NCBI GenBank assembly: GCA_018384835.1
Contig: JAHAYB010000327.1
Span: 1-8,687 of the forward strand
DNA length: 8,687 nucleotides
From: Comamonas sp.
GTDB lineage: Bacteria > Pseudomonadota > Gammaproteobacteria > Burkholderiales > Burkholderiaceae_C
Reading direction: 5' to 3'
Both the position numbers and the translations under genes were made by a program. Shown one piece after another: positions 1 through 6,162 of the stretch. Position 1 is the stretch's first letter. Every line of letters begins with the position of its first letter. The notes under the pieces were generated by a model. It was not told the origin of the DNA and did not search any database. It was given only the letters and a program-made list of their open reading frames with translations.

Positions 1-24
1 ACAAATTTTTAGTAGGAGAATGCC

Positions 25-1305
25 ATGAGCTTTCAACAATCCTTAGCAGGCTTAAATGCTGCGTCCAAAAACCTAGATACGGTTGGCCATAATATTGCCA
101 ACGCATCCACACCCGGATTCAAAAGGTCTCGCTTAGAGTTTGCTGAATCTTTAGCGGCTGCTGGGGAGACGGCGGCTGCAACCTCCGTGGGCATTGGTGT
201 GAGCACTTTAGCAACCACCCAGATGTTTATGCAGGGTGATATTAAATCCACCGGCAATAACCTGGATGTGGCTATTAATGGTAATGGCTTTTTTATGCTG
301 GAGCAGGTAGATGGCACTATGGCTTTTTCACGCGCTGGTAACTTCCAGCGTGACCGTGAAGGTTTTATTAAAAGCATGACCAATGATAAGGTGCTGGGCT
401 ATTCCGTTGATCCAGAAACCAACCAACCCCTTACTGGTGTAGCACCAGCCCCTTTAAAGTTTTCATCTAGCCATTTTTTACCGGCTAGGGCAACTGGAGA
501 AGTAAGTGTTCAGCTTAACCTGGATGCCCGCGCTCCTTTTGACCCAGAAGAGAAAGCAGCACTAGGTACTTATGGTACATCTGTTGAGGTGTACGATAGC
601 CAAGGTATTTCTACTGCGTTGAATTTATATTTTTCTAAGTCTGATAGTAATACTTGGGAGATTTATAACTCGATTGAGTCTATAGATGATGGCAATGGTA
701 ACTTGACTGAGCCAGAACCAGTCGGTTACATGATTTTTGATGAAAATGGTGTCATGCTTGGGGTGTTTGATGAAGTGCCAAACCCTTTTCCGGAAGAGCC
801 TTCATTAGAGCCCATATCCATGACGATTCCTACTATTAAAAATCCGAATGACCCTCCCGAGAATATTACTTTCAATATTGATTTTTTAGGTTCTTCACAG
901 TTTGGTACTAACTTTGCCGTTAGCAAACTGAACCAAGATGGCTATACCGCTGGCTTTATGAGCAACCTCAATATTGAGAAAGATGGTACGGTCATGATTT
1001 CTTACTCTAATGGGATGAAGCGCCCAGAAGCACGTATTGCTTTAGCAGGCTTTCCTAATCAGCAAGGGCTAGAGCCTATTGGTGAAAACAAATGGATTAG
1101 CACCATGTCAGCCGGTGAGATGGTAGCGGGTTTGGCTGAGACGGGCATCTTCGGCACATTGCACTCTGGTGCTTTGGAAGAATCTAACGTTGACCTGACC
1201 TCTGAACTGGTCGATTTAATGACTGCCCAGCGCTATTATCAGTCTAATGCCCAGGCCATTAAGACCCAAGACCAGGTATTCAACACCTTGGTCAACCTGC
1301 GTTAA
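25..1305 (+). CDS. flgE: Flagellar hook protein FlgE
   Basis: FlgE polymerises outside the cell into the hook, the flexible universal joint between rod and filament; it is exported by the flagellar type III apparatus and has no cleaved signal. The N-terminal axial-protein motif GHNIANASTPGFKRS lies at residues 21-35, the DVAINGNGFF motif of the rod/hook family at about 81-90, and the helical C-terminal signature (ESNVDLTSELVDLMTAQRYY) at about 386-405. The C-terminal region ends at NLVNLR-type helix residues directly before the stop. At 426 aa it is slightly longer than the roughly 400 aa of enteric FlgE; the central exposed part (about 140-340) is where family members vary. The ATG at 25 follows AGGAG at 14-18 with good spacing. 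FlgG can look similar, but this protein lacks the FlgG-specific segment after the N-terminal helix and lies upstream of flgF. The gene is more AT-rich than flgH-flgJ. Confidence 0.96.
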   Translation: MSFQQSLAGLNAASKNLDTVGHNIANASTPGFKRSRLEFAESLAAAGETAAATSVGIGVSTLATTQMFMQGDIKSTGNNLDVAINGNGFFMLEQVDGTMAFSRAGNFQRDREGFIKSMTNDKVLGYSVDPETNQPLTGVAPAPLKFSSSHFLPARATGEVSVQLNLDARAPFDPEEKAALGTYGTSVEVYDSQGISTALNLYFSKSDSNTWEIYNSIESIDDGNGNLTEPEPVGYMIFDENGVMLGVFDEVPNPFPEEPSLEPISMTIPTIKNPNDPPENITFNIDFLGSSQFGTNFAVSKLNQDGYTAGFMSNLNIEKDGTVMISYSNGMKRPEARIALAGFPNQQGLEPIGENKWISTMSAGEMVAGLAETGIFGTLHSGALEESNVDLTSELVDLMTAQRYYQSNAQAIKTQDQVFNTLVNLR

Positions 1306-1327
1306 TTAGTCAGTATGTAATTATTAT

Positions 1328-1354
1328 TTGGCTAAAAATAGTATTTTTGGCCAA
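1328..1354 (+). other. Hairpin in the flgE-flgF gap
   Basis: A 27-nt inverted repeat runs from TTGGCTAAAAAT to ATTTTTGGCCAA around a centre of AGT. Every opposed pair is complementary apart from one G-U wobble, giving a 12-bp stem with a 3-nt loop. It sits 22 nt after the flgE stop and upstream of the flgF ribosome site (GAGGAG, 1378-1383). It is followed by TAAAAACC, not a T run, so it is not a canonical intrinsic terminator. An mRNA-stabilising or processing element that raises flgE over downstream genes is possible, but that is inference. Confidence 0.6.
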
Positions 1355-1392
1355 TAAAAACCAACACTCGGGAGCTTGAGGAGTTTATCGCT

Positions 1393-2130
1393 ATGGACCG
1401 CATCATCTATACCACCATGACGGGTGCCAATGCTGCTATGCAGCGCCAGACGGTGCTGGCCAACAACCTGGCCAACGCCACCACCACCGGTTTTCGAGAG
1501 GAGCTAACCACGTTTCGCTCGGTACCGCTGGAGGGCTTTGGCTCTAGCACCCGTGTGTTTGGGCTGGATGCCACATCTGGCTATTCGGAGGAAACCGGCA
1601 CAGCCATTGTCACCGGCAAGCCCACCGATGTGATGGCCAAGGGCAACGCCTGGTTTACCGTGCAAGCCTTAGATGGCCTGGAAGCCTATACCCGCAACGG
1701 CGCTTTAGAGGTGACAGAGCAAGGCCAGTTAGTCACCGCCAACGGCCTGCCTGTACTCGATGAAGGCGGTGGCGCTATTGATGTGCCACAAAACACTACC
1801 GTCAGCTTTGGCGTAGATGGCACGATTGTCGCCAGCCAAGACGGTGAAGAGCCAATTGCCATTGGCCGCCTGAAAATGGTGACTCCCCCACTCGGCGAGC
1901 GCCTAGTGCGCGGCGACGATGGCCTGTTTCGCGGTGCCGATGGCAACCCCCTGCCCGCCGACCCCGATGCCCGCTTAGTCGATGGCGTGCTAGAAGGCTC
2001 GAACGTCAACGCGGTAGAAACCATGGTGGGCATGATTGCCGCCTCTCGCCAGTTTGAGCAGCAAATGAAGCTACTGACCACAGCGGAAAACAACGACAAA
2101 TCTGCCGCCCAACTACTGAGTATGAACTAA
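1393..2130 (+). CDS. flgF: Flagellar proximal rod protein FlgF
   Basis: FlgF is one of the proximal rod subunits of the basal body, exported by the flagellar type III system and assembled in the periplasm beneath FlgG. The N-terminal rod motif (LANNLANATTTGFREE) is at residues 22-37; FlgF proteins characteristically open with MDR-I-YT-M-GA, as seen here. The C-terminal axial helix region (EGSNVNAVETMVGMIAASRQFE) begins at about residue 201. The family's conserved TGKPTDVMAKGNAWF stretch replaces the AINGNGFF of FlgE/FlgG, which separates FlgF from its paralogues. The 245 aa length is normal. ATG 1393 follows GAGGAG at 1378-1383 with 9 nt spacing. The preceding gap to flgE is 87 bp and the following gap to flgG is 142 bp and repeat-rich. 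Base composition is intermediate to GC-rich. Confidence 0.96.
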   Translation: MDRIIYTTMTGANAAMQRQTVLANNLANATTTGFREELTTFRSVPLEGFGSSTRVFGLDATSGYSEETGTAIVTGKPTDVMAKGNAWFTVQALDGLEAYTRNGALEVTEQGQLVTANGLPVLDEGGGAIDVPQNTTVSFGVDGTIVASQDGEEPIAIGRLKMVTPPLGERLVRGDDGLFRGADGNPLPADPDARLVDGVLEGSNVNAVETMVGMIAASRQFEQQMKLLTTAENNDKSAAQLLSMN

Positions 2131-2136
2131 TCAGTA

Positions 2137-2180
2137 TTTATATTGATATTGCTTTATAGATGTTGATTTATAGATATTGC
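2137..2180 (+). repeat. Three imperfect direct repeats of 14-16 bp after flgF
   Basis: Three contiguous related units start with TTTATA: TTTATATTGATATTGC (2137-2152), TTTATAGATGTTGA (2153-2166) and TTTATAGATATTGC (2167-2180). The second and third differ at two positions, and the first carries a 2-bp expansion. They begin 6 nt after the flgF stop. TTGATA at 2143-2148 resembles a sigma-70 -35 element, but no good -10 sits at the proper spacing, so I do not call a promoter. The array looks like expanded AT-rich intergenic sequence. Confidence 0.7.
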
Positions 2181-2201
2181 CTAGTTTTAGCTATATGGGC
2201 T

Positions 2202-2264
2202 AATAGGTTAATAGGTTAATAGGCTAATAGGCTAATAGGCTAATAGGCTTTTAGGTTATAGGAG
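2202..2264 (+). repeat. 8-bp tandem repeat array ending in the flgG ribosome site
   Basis: The unit AATAGGYT (equivalently TTAATAGG) is repeated head to tail. Two copies of AATAGGTT (2202-2217) are followed by four copies of AATAGGCT (2218-2249), then a degenerate TTTAGGTT (2250-2257) and a partial ATAGGAG (2258-2264). The partial copy supplies the Shine-Dalgarno AGGAG of flgG, 8 nt before its ATG. Each unit contains an AGG that could pair weakly with the 16S rRNA tail, and the array holds TAA/TAG stops. A related array lies after flgJ. Such arrays can change copy number by replication slippage; whether this one affects flgG expression is unknown. Confidence 0.85.
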
Positions 2265-2272
2265 AAAAAATT

Positions 2273-3055
2273 ATGATGTCCGCCCTCTGGATTGCCAAAA
2301 CCGGCATGTCCGCACAGCAAAAAAATATGGATGTGGTATCCCACAACCTTTCAAACATTTCTACCACCGGGTACAAAAGACAAAACGCGGTTTTCCAAGA
2401 CCTGATGTACCAAAACATGCGCCAAGTCGGCTCCCAAGTCGATGAGCAAAACGCGCTGCCCACCGGGATGCACGTCGGCATGGGGGTGCGCACCGTGGCG
2501 ATTAGCCGCAGCTTTGCCCAGGGCACGCCCCAAGAGACGAATAAAGCCTATGACATCGCTATCAACGGTGCTGGCTTCTTCCAAGTGCAGATGCCCGATG
2601 GCTCCACCACCTACACCCGCGATGGCTCGTTTTCCGTCAACGGCGATGGCACCCTAGTAACCGCCAGTGGCTACCCTCTGCTCGATGGCATTACCGTGCC
2701 GCCCGAGTCGCACAGCTTCTCCGTGAGCAAGACCGGGGTTGTTACCGTGATTCCCGCTGGCGGCACCGAGCCTGAGGAGATTGGCCAAATCACCCTGGCC
2801 AACTTCATCAATCCGGCAGGGCTGGAGCCAGTGGGCGAAAACCTCTACCTGGAAAGCCCCGCCTCGGGTGCACCGCAAGAGGGCGCACCCAATGAAAACA
2901 ATATGGGCTATGTGATGCACGGGTTTTTAGAAGCCTCCAACGTCAACGTGGTGCAAGAGCTGGTGGACATGATTCAAACCCAACGCGCCTACGAGATGAA
3001 CTCCAAAGCCGTCACCACCAGCGACCAAATGCTAGGCCGCTTGGCGCAGATTTAA
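2273..3055 (+). CDS. flgG: Flagellar distal rod protein FlgG
   Basis: FlgG forms the distal rod, the driveshaft passing through the P and L rings, and joins the hook at its tip. The start MMSALWIAKTGM matches the usual FlgG opening. The axial motif VVSHNLSNISTTGYKRQ is at residues 21-37, and the FlgG-specific segment that stiffens the rod relative to the hook is recognisable at about 46-75 (YQNMRQVGSQVDEQNALPTG). The family motif DIAINGAGFF is at about 94-103, and the C-terminal helix (NVNVVQELVDMIQTQRAYEM) lies just before the GRLAQI end. Length is 260 aa, the family norm. The start is ATGATG at 2273/2276; the first ATG fits the AGGAG at 2260-2264 better. The gene has a good ribosome site embedded in a tandem array and is followed by a 98-bp GC-rich gap to flgH. 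Confidence 0.97.
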   Translation: MMSALWIAKTGMSAQQKNMDVVSHNLSNISTTGYKRQNAVFQDLMYQNMRQVGSQVDEQNALPTGMHVGMGVRTVAISRSFAQGTPQETNKAYDIAINGAGFFQVQMPDGSTTYTRDGSFSVNGDGTLVTASGYPLLDGITVPPESHSFSVSKTGVVTVIPAGGTEPEEIGQITLANFINPAGLEPVGENLYLESPASGAPQEGAPNENNMGYVMHGFLEASNVNVVQELVDMIQTQRAYEMNSKAVTTSDQMLGRLAQI

Positions 3056-3153
3056 GCCCGGCGTAGATAAAAGCCAGGGCGTAGTAGCGCAGCCCCCCGC
3101 CCGCGTATCACGCCCTCCCCCAACGTATATATGCAGGAAAAGGGGCTATTGCC
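3056..3153 (+). other. flgG-flgH gap with weak inverted repeat
   Basis: This 98-bp gap is GC- and C-rich, unlike the AT-rich gaps on either side of flgF and flgK. AGGGCGT at 3076-3082 is complementary to ACGCCCT at 3110-3116, a 7-bp stem with a 27-nt loop, and GGCGTAG occurs twice nearby. There is no T run after it, so termination is not indicated. The end of the gap carries AGGAAAAGGGG (3135-3145), whose AAGGGG lies 8 nt before the flgH ATG. I see no convincing promoter. Confidence 0.35.
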
Positions 3154-3885
3154 ATGATGACTTTTGCCGCCACCACCCCTCTTTTATCTTTACGCACCGC
3201 AGCTTGCTTGGCTGTGGCCTTGGCCTTGGGCGGTTGCGCTATCAACAACCCGCCGCCCGTCGATTTAGGGATGCCGACTGCGCCCCTGCCCCCAGCGGCC
3301 ATGGCGACTCCCCAAGGGCAGCAGGCCGCACCCCCTAGCGGCAGCCTCTACCAAGCCAGCCGCTACCGCCCAGCGTTTGAAAACCGCCGCGCCCGCATGG
3401 TGGGCGATACCGTGACCGTCACCATTACCGAGAAGGTCACGGCCAGCCAAAAGCAATCCTCTACGGTCAGCCGCAGCGGCAATATGTCTGGCAGTGCGGG
3501 GCAGTTGCCGCTGCTCGCTGGCTCTACCAATAGCCGGATTACGCCGCGCTTGGGCATGGATATGGGTTCAGAGGCCGATTTCTCTGGCTCGGGCGGAACC
3601 TCCAGCGCCAACACCTTCCAAGGCTCAATTACCACCAGCGTGGTCGATGTGCTGCCCAATGGCCATCTGGTCGTGGCCGGCGAGAAGCAAATCGGCGTGA
3701 ACCACAACGTTGATGTGCTGCGCTTTACCGGCACGGTGGACCCCTATCTGCTGCAACCGAACAGCACCATCAGCTCCCAGCAAGTGGCCAATGTGCGCGT
3801 GGAGTCGCGCAGCCGTGGCCAGCAGGGCGCAGCCCAGTCAATTGGCTGGTTATCGTCCTTCTTTTTGAGCGTTCTGCCTTTCTAA
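3154..3885 (+). CDS. flgH: Flagellar L-ring lipoprotein FlgH
   Basis: FlgH forms the L ring in the outer membrane, the outer part of the bushing around the rod. Residues 1-27 are a lipoprotein signal: a hydrophobic stretch (CLAVALALGG) ends at a lipobox LGGC with Cys28 as the predicted lipidated residue. A proline/alanine-rich linker (about 31-62) follows. Conserved FlgH features come in order: RARMVGDTVTVTITEKVTAS (about 79-98), a Ser/Gly-rich middle, GSITTSVVDVLPNGHLVVAG (about 157-176) with GEKQIGVN after it, and the C-terminal GWLSSFFLSVLPF that closes at the aromatic residue typical of the family. The 243 aa length is normal. The start is ATGATG at 3154; either codon keeps the signal peptide. 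flgI begins about 21 nt after the stop. GC content is high: 57% in bases 3601-3660 by hand count. Confidence 0.97.
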   Translation: MMTFAATTPLLSLRTAACLAVALALGGCAINNPPPVDLGMPTAPLPPAAMATPQGQQAAPPSGSLYQASRYRPAFENRRARMVGDTVTVTITEKVTASQKQSSTVSRSGNMSGSAGQLPLLAGSTNSRITPRLGMDMGSEADFSGSGGTSSANTFQGSITTSVVDVLPNGHLVVAGEKQIGVNHNVDVLRFTGTVDPYLLQPNSTISSQQVANVRVESRSRGQQGAAQSIGWLSSFFLSVLPF

Positions 3886-3909
3886 GAATCTCCAAAATTG
3901 GGCGGTATG
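3886..3909 (+). promoter_or_regulatory. Weak translation start region of flgI
   Basis: Between the flgH stop (3883-3885) and ATG 3907 there is no AGGAGG-like site. The only purine-rich pieces are AAGAA near the flgH stop, too far from the ATG but reasonably placed for TTG 3898, and GGGCGG at 3900-3905, too close to ATG 3907. Translation of flgI probably depends on ribosomes finishing flgH 21 nt upstream (coupling). The choice between TTG 3898 and ATG 3907 changes the pre-protein by only three residues, removed with the signal peptide. Confidence 0.4.
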
Positions 3910-5064
3910 AAGATACTGTCCACCCTCTCCCCACTGCGCCCAGTACCACTACCTGCCTTGATGGTGCTGGCCGCCACCGTGCTGGCTACCGGCCTTGCGG
4001 CCAGCCCAGCCCATGCCCTACGCATCAAGGAAGTGGCCGCCATCCAAGGCGTGCGCAGCAACCAATTGTCAGGCTACGGCTTGGTGGTGGGGCTGGACGG
4101 CACGGGCGACCAAACCACGCAAATGCCCTACACCACGCAGTCGCTGCAAAACTATTTGCAGCAGATAGGCGTGACGCTGCCAGCGGGCATGAACGCCCGC
4201 AACTTGCAGCTTAAAAACGTAGCCGCTGTTGTCGTTACCGCCGAGCTACCGGCCTTTGCCCAACCGGGTCAGCGCATTGATGTGGTGGTCTCCTCCATGG
4301 GCAACGCCAAATCCTTGCGCGGCGGCACTTTGATTGCCACCCCACTGGTAGGCGCAGATGGCGAGATTTACGCCCTTGCCCAGGGCAATATGGTGGTGGG
4401 CGGTGCTGGGGCATCGCAAGGCGGCTCTTCCGTACAAATCAACCATTTGAGTGCTGGGCGCATTCCCATGGGGGCGCAGGTGGAGCGCTCGGTGCCCACG
4501 CCCTTGAATGAAGGCGAAACCATCCGCCTAGGGCTAAACGCCACCGACTTTCAAACCGCCAACAAAGTGGTGCAAGCCATTAACAGCCGCCACGGCTTGG
4601 GCACGGCTGCTGCTCTGGATGGCCGCACGGTAGAGGTGCAAGCCCCCTCCAATCCCAGCGCCCGCGTCAGCTTTATTGCCGACTTGGAAGAGCTGGAGCT
4701 AGCGGGCAGCACCCCCTCGGCCAAGGTGGTAATTAACCCGCGCACTGGCTCCATCGTCATGAACCAGGCTGTCACCCTGGGGCCGTGTGCCATTGCCCAC
4801 GGCAGCTTGGCCATCACCATTGATTCCACCCCCGTCATCAGCCAGCCCAACGCCTTCTCGCAGGGGCAGACCGTGGTGGGCGAGAAGGCCGACATCCAAG
4901 TGACCCAAGAGGGCGGAAAAATTCTCAACCTGCCCCCCGCGCCACAACTGTCAGAGGTGGTGCGCTCCCTCAACGCCCTGGGCGCTACGCCGCAGGACTT
5001 GCTGGCGATTTTGCAGGCCATCAAAGCCGCTGGCGCTTTGAACGCTGAACTGGAGGTGCTATGA
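3907..5064 (+). CDS. flgI: Flagellar P-ring protein FlgI
   Basis: FlgI assembles the P ring in the periplasm around the distal rod at the peptidoglycan layer. I place the start at ATG 3907 (385 aa). This gives MKILSTLSPLRP, a hydrophobic core (about 17-31) and a cleavage site after SPAHA (Ala37). The mature protein of about 348 aa then begins LRIKEVAAIQGVRSNQLSGY, matching the usual mature FlgI start. The next motif, GYGLVVGLDGTGDQT, is a family hallmark. NPRTGSIVMNQAVTLGPCAIAHG and the C-terminal LLAILQAIKAAGALNAELEVL region are also standard. An in-frame TTG at 3898 would add three residues; neither start has a strong ribosome site. There is one cysteine only (in LGPCAIAHG), so the two-cysteine internal disulfide known from enteric FlgI cannot form. 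The stop overlaps the flgJ start by 4 bp. Confidence 0.95.
   Translation: MKILSTLSPLRPVPLPALMVLAATVLATGLAASPAHALRIKEVAAIQGVRSNQLSGYGLVVGLDGTGDQTTQMPYTTQSLQNYLQQIGVTLPAGMNARNLQLKNVAAVVVTAELPAFAQPGQRIDVVVSSMGNAKSLRGGTLIATPLVGADGEIYALAQGNMVVGGAGASQGGSSVQINHLSAGRIPMGAQVERSVPTPLNEGETIRLGLNATDFQTANKVVQAINSRHGLGTAAALDGRTVEVQAPSNPSARVSFIADLEELELAGSTPSAKVVINPRTGSIVMNQAVTLGPCAIAHGSLAITIDSTPVISQPNAFSQGQTVVGEKADIQVTQEGGKILNLPPAPQLSEVVRSLNALGATPQDLLAILQAIKAAGALNAELEVL
5052..5064 (+). promoter_or_regulatory. flgJ ribosome site inside flgI with ATGA overlap
   Basis: GGAGG at 5052-5056 lies within the last codons of flgI, 4 nt before the flgJ ATG at 5061. The flgI stop TGA (5062-5064) shares bases with that ATG, forming the ATGA arrangement typical of translational coupling. 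This fixes the flgJ start and suggests that P-ring subunit and rod-cap/muramidase are made in linked amounts. Confidence 0.85.
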
Positions 5065-6074
5065 GCAACAACCTAAACGCCTTGACCGGCTACAACGCCG
5101 GCAACCAGTTTGTGGGCGATGTCAACGCCCTGAACGCCTTAAAAACCGAGGGCAACAGCAAAAGCCCCGAAGCCGCACGCGAAGCGGCCAAGCAGCTCGA
5201 ATCGCTATTCATGCGCGAGATGATTAAAAGTATGCGCAGCGCCACCATGAAAAGCGGCCTGCTCAACGAAGAAGGCGGCACAGAGCTGGCGCGTGATATG
5301 TACGACCAGCAGCTTTCGGTGTCAATGTCAGGCTTGCCGGGGGGCTTGAGCGCCGCCATCACCGCACAGATTGCCCGCGCCATGGGCGTAGATGAGCAAG
5401 AGGCACTGCAAGGGCTGCAAGCCCCTATAGGCGGCTTGGAGCGCGGCGCGGGCACATTCAACTTTGCGCCCTCTACCCTGAGCTTTGCCGATAGTCGCAG
5501 CAGCCGCAGCAGCCGCTTTGCACAGCAGGCCAGCCGCGCCGGGTTGTTGGGCACAGCGGCCAATGCGCAAAGCCTCGATGCACTGGCACCCTCGCCCAAG
5601 GGGCGCGACAACTTTGTCAAATCGCACGCCGCCGCCGCCCAGCGCGTGGCGCGTGAAAGTGGCATTCCAGCCCACTACATGCTGGGGCAGGCGGGCCACG
5701 AAACCGGCTGGGGCAAAAGCGAGATTCGCGGCGCAGGCGGTGCTAACTCCTTCAACCTGTTTGGCATCAAGGCCGGCGGGGGCTGGAAGGGCAAGGTGGC
5801 CGAAATCACCACCACCGAATACATCAATGGCCAGGCACGCAAGCTCAAGGCCAAGTTTCGTGCTTACGACTCGTATGAGGAGTCTTTCCGCGACTACGCC
5901 CGCCTTATCAGCCAGAACCCGCGCTACGCCCAGGCCATGCAAAGCCGCAGCAGCGCCCACGGCTATGCCGCCGCCTTGCAAAAAGCGGGCTACGCCACCG
6001 ACCCGCAATACGCCAACAAACTCTCGCGTGCAATTGAAAGCGCACAAGCCGTACAACGCGCCAGCCAAGGTTAA
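5061..6074 (+). CDS. flgJ: Flagellar rod assembly protein / muramidase FlgJ
   Basis: FlgJ caps the growing rod and cuts peptidoglycan so the rod can cross the cell wall. The N-terminal rod-cap domain spans about residues 35-110 (AREAAKQLESLFMREMIKSM, then GGTELARDMYDQQLS, the usual Rod-binding signature). A Ser/Arg-rich linker follows at about 140-160 (SRSSRSSRF). The C-terminal glucosaminidase-type domain spans about 182-330. It has the active-site region YMLGQAGHETGWGKSEI with Glu214 at the position of the catalytic acid, NSFNLFGIK at 229-237, and FRAYDSYEESFRDYARLI at about 266-283, all hallmarks of FlgJ/FlgJ-like hydrolases. This two-domain form is typical of Beta- and Gammaproteobacteria; alphaproteobacterial FlgJ usually lacks the enzyme. 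Length is 337 aa against about 315 in enterics. The start overlaps flgI. GC is very high (68% in 5641-5700 by hand count), which creates long shadow reading frames that I do not call genes. Confidence 0.97.
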   Translation: MSNNLNALTGYNAGNQFVGDVNALNALKTEGNSKSPEAAREAAKQLESLFMREMIKSMRSATMKSGLLNEEGGTELARDMYDQQLSVSMSGLPGGLSAAITAQIARAMGVDEQEALQGLQAPIGGLERGAGTFNFAPSTLSFADSRSSRSSRFAQQASRAGLLGTAANAQSLDALAPSPKGRDNFVKSHAAAAQRVARESGIPAHYMLGQAGHETGWGKSEIRGAGGANSFNLFGIKAGGGWKGKVAEITTTEYINGQARKLKAKFRAYDSYEESFRDYARLISQNPRYAQAMQSRSSAHGYAAALQKAGYATDPQYANKLSRAIESAQAVQRASQG

Positions 6075-6113
6075 TAAGTTAATAAGTTAATAAGTCGTTA
6101 ATTATTTATTAAC
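6070..6113 (+). other. Alternative AU-rich hairpins in the flgJ-flgK gap
   Basis: TTATTAAC at 6106-6113 is the exact reverse complement of GTTAATAA, which occurs three times (6070-6077, 6078-6085, 6086-6093) because of the tandem array. A shorter local hairpin, GTTAAT (6097-6102) with ATTAAC (6108-6113) around a TATTT loop, competes for the same arm. All are weak AU pairings. The T-rich stretch at 6138-6148 is too far away for a classical terminator. The flgK ribosome site downstream is poor (TAGAAAGA, 6148-6155). Confidence 0.4.
6071..6094 (+). repeat. 8-bp tandem repeat array overlapping the flgJ stop
   Basis: Three perfect head-to-tail copies of TTAATAAG occupy 6071-6078, 6079-6086 and 6087-6094. 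The flgJ stop TAA (6072-6074) lies in the first copy. Because 8 is not a multiple of 3, the array places a TAA in all three forward frames. The unit differs by one base from TTAATAGG, the unit of the array before flgG, so the two are probably related in origin or in mutational mechanism. Confidence 0.85.
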
Positions 6114-6162
6114 TAGCCATTAGCCCTACGCCCCTCTTATTTTTCTTTAGAAAGACATTGCC

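Noticed and set aside
1310..1316. TCAGTAT shared just after the flgE and flgF stops (1310-1316 and 2131-2137)
   Set aside because: Seven bases in AT-rich sequence is within chance expectation.
3221..3240. TGGCC...TTGC in the flgH signal region as a sigma-54 promoter
   Set aside because: Spacing between the GG and GC elements is 2 bp too long, and the bases encode the lipoprotein signal.
5487..5494. GCCGATAG inside flgJ resembling the flagellar sigma-28 -10 (GCCGATAA)
   Set aside because: No TAAAGTTT-like -35 at the proper distance, and it lies within coding sequence.
5328..6068. Long minus-strand open frame opposite flgJ (246 codons), and another at 5090-5665
   Set aside because: Antisense shadows of a GC-rich gene; no recognisable protein features and the flgJ frame is fully supported by family motifs.
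5485..6090. 201-codon + strand open frame in another frame of flgJ
   Set aside because: Composition-driven shadow rich in Ala, Pro and Arg, overlapping the conserved hydrolase domain of flgJ.
6136..6148. T-rich stretch before flgK as an intrinsic terminator
   Set aside because: No GC-rich hairpin directly upstream; the available hairpins are AU-only and more than 20 nt away.
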